Below are positions 63,420 through 64,000 of a stretch of DNA of 64,000 nt, one piece after another. The translations under genes were made by a program, and so were the position numbers. The notes beneath the pieces are model-generated. The model saw nothing but the letters and a program-made list of their open reading frames with translations. It did no database searches and had not been told where the DNA came from. Position 1 is the first letter of the stretch. Every line of letters starts with the position of its first letter. The DNA is from Parasedimentitalea huanghaiensis (GTDB lineage: Bacteria > Pseudomonadota > Alphaproteobacteria > Rhodobacterales > Rhodobacteraceae): assembly GCF_009753675.1 (NCBI RefSeq), contig NZ_WQLV01000006.1, positions 1 through 64,000 on the forward strand. The letters are read 5' to 3'.

Positions 63420-64000
63420 TGGGTTTCAAACAGGTGATGGCGGCCCTGACCGCCTGTGTATTGGCATTGCCGGCACTGGCTGAGGTGAAAATCAAAGAAG
63501 TCACCTCACCAGGTGGTATCACCGCTTGGCTGGTCGAGGATCACTCGATCCCTTTCACCGCACTAGAGCTACGGTTTCGTGGCGGCACCTCACTGGATGC
63601 CCCTGGCAAACGAGGCGCCATCTATCTGATGGCTGGTCTGCTCGAAGAGGGCGCTGGCGACCTGATGGCGCAGGACTATGCCAAAGCTCTCGAAGGGCTG
63701 GCGGCGTCGTTCTCCTATGACACCAGCAAAGACAGCGCTTCGATTTCCGCCCGTTTCCTGAGCGAAAACCGGGGGGAAGCCATCGCTTTGCTGCGCGATA
63801 CCATCCATGCGCCCCGGTTTGATCAAATTGCTCTGGATCGGGTACGTGGTCAGGTCCTGTCCGGTCTGCGCTCGGATGCCAAAGACCCCAATGACATTGC
63901 AGGCCGCGCCTTCGCGGCAATGGCCTATGGCGATCACCCGTATGGTACGGATGGTAAAGGCACCATCGAGAGCGTCACAGCGCTCAATCGGCAAGATATC
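63416..64000 (+). CDS. M16-family protein, non-catalytic partner (cut by window end)
   Basis: At least 195 residues are visible; the gene runs off the window. It starts at ATG 63416 (or the next codon, ATG 63419), overlapping the stop of the catalytic M16 gene. A signal peptide (MAALTACVLALPALA) precedes an M16 fold with EVKIKEVTSPGGITAWLVEDH. The HxxEH zinc motif is missing; the equivalent segment reads YLMAGLLEEGAGD. This matches the usual active/inactive M16 pair. Confidence 0.9.
   Translation, partial: MMGFKQVMAALTACVLALPALAEVKIKEVTSPGGITAWLVEDHSIPFTALELRFRGGTSLDAPGKRGAIYLMAGLLEEGAGDLMAQDYAKALEGLAASFSYDTSKDSASISARFLSENRGEAIALLRDTIHAPRFDQIALDRVRGQVLSGLRSDAKDPNDIAGRAFAAMAYGDHPYGTDGKGTIESVTALNRQDI

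Overview
The window reads as ordinary chromosome of a GC-rich alphaproteobacterium. Gene content and order point to the Rhodobacteraceae (Roseobacter group): an RsmB, heparinase-II/III-like, PurH, LspA, DUF3035 lipoprotein, M16 peptidase pair run; DeoC next to a two-part aldehyde dehydrogenase; small DUF1674 and DUF3775 proteins; a 41-residue L36; and N-formylglutamate amidohydrolase. This placement is inferred from protein families, not from a search. There is one tRNA (Val, GAC), no rRNA, no CRISPR array, no transposase and no prophage.

Layout. 1-10.7 kb is dominated by redox and stress genes: MsrPQ, an FMN-dependent glutamate-synthase-like oxidoreductase, DUF302, a TetR/TVP38 pair divergent from a membrane-anchored redoxin with a perfect palindrome between them, an orphan TadG-like VWA protein, and a MarR regulator overlapping a deiodinase-like redoxin. 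10.7-20.3 kb holds an XRE-cupin regulator, a fasciclin protein, ClpB, a phospholipid-methyltransferase-like gene broken by an in-frame stop, PyrF, a Nudix hydrolase, DinB and N-formylglutamate amidohydrolase. 20.5-24.1 kb has tRNA-Val, rpmJ and a split ferric-iron ABC system with a cysteine-rich GDCCVxC protein between its parts.

24.2-35.9 kb is the most striking locus. One long minus-strand run encodes an acyl-CoA synthetase, all five subunits of a branched-chain-amino-acid-type ABC importer, an unrecognised 80-residue protein joined to both neighbours by overlapping stop/start codons, and a phenylacetate-CoA-ligase-like enzyme. Divergent from it are a PAS hybrid histidine kinase and an OmpR-type response regulator, themselves translationally coupled. 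The simplest reading is a sensed, imported and CoA-activated carboxylic acid of unknown identity.

36-46.4 kb carries a sulfatase, a WGR-like small protein, an M20 amidohydrolase, a histidine phosphatase, a GST, two saccharopine-dehydrogenase-type enzymes (lysine breakdown), DUF3775, a membrane guanylate/adenylate cyclase, RmuC and an orphan AT-rich small gene. 46.4-52.4 kb has MutL and a four-gene Mn/Zn-type ABC importer with a Fur/Mur-like box upstream. 52.4-64 kb has DeoC plus aldehyde dehydrogenase, DUF1674, RsmB, heparinase-like, PurH, LspA, DUF3035 and a catalytic/non-catalytic M16 pair cut by the window end.

An intergenic repeat of about 27 bp with an adjoining GC-rich hairpin occurs at least three times (near 19.4, 42.75 and 55.8 kb). 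Start codons were chosen by Shine-Dalgarno match, overlap with the upstream gene and signal-peptide position; several differ from the longest possible frame.
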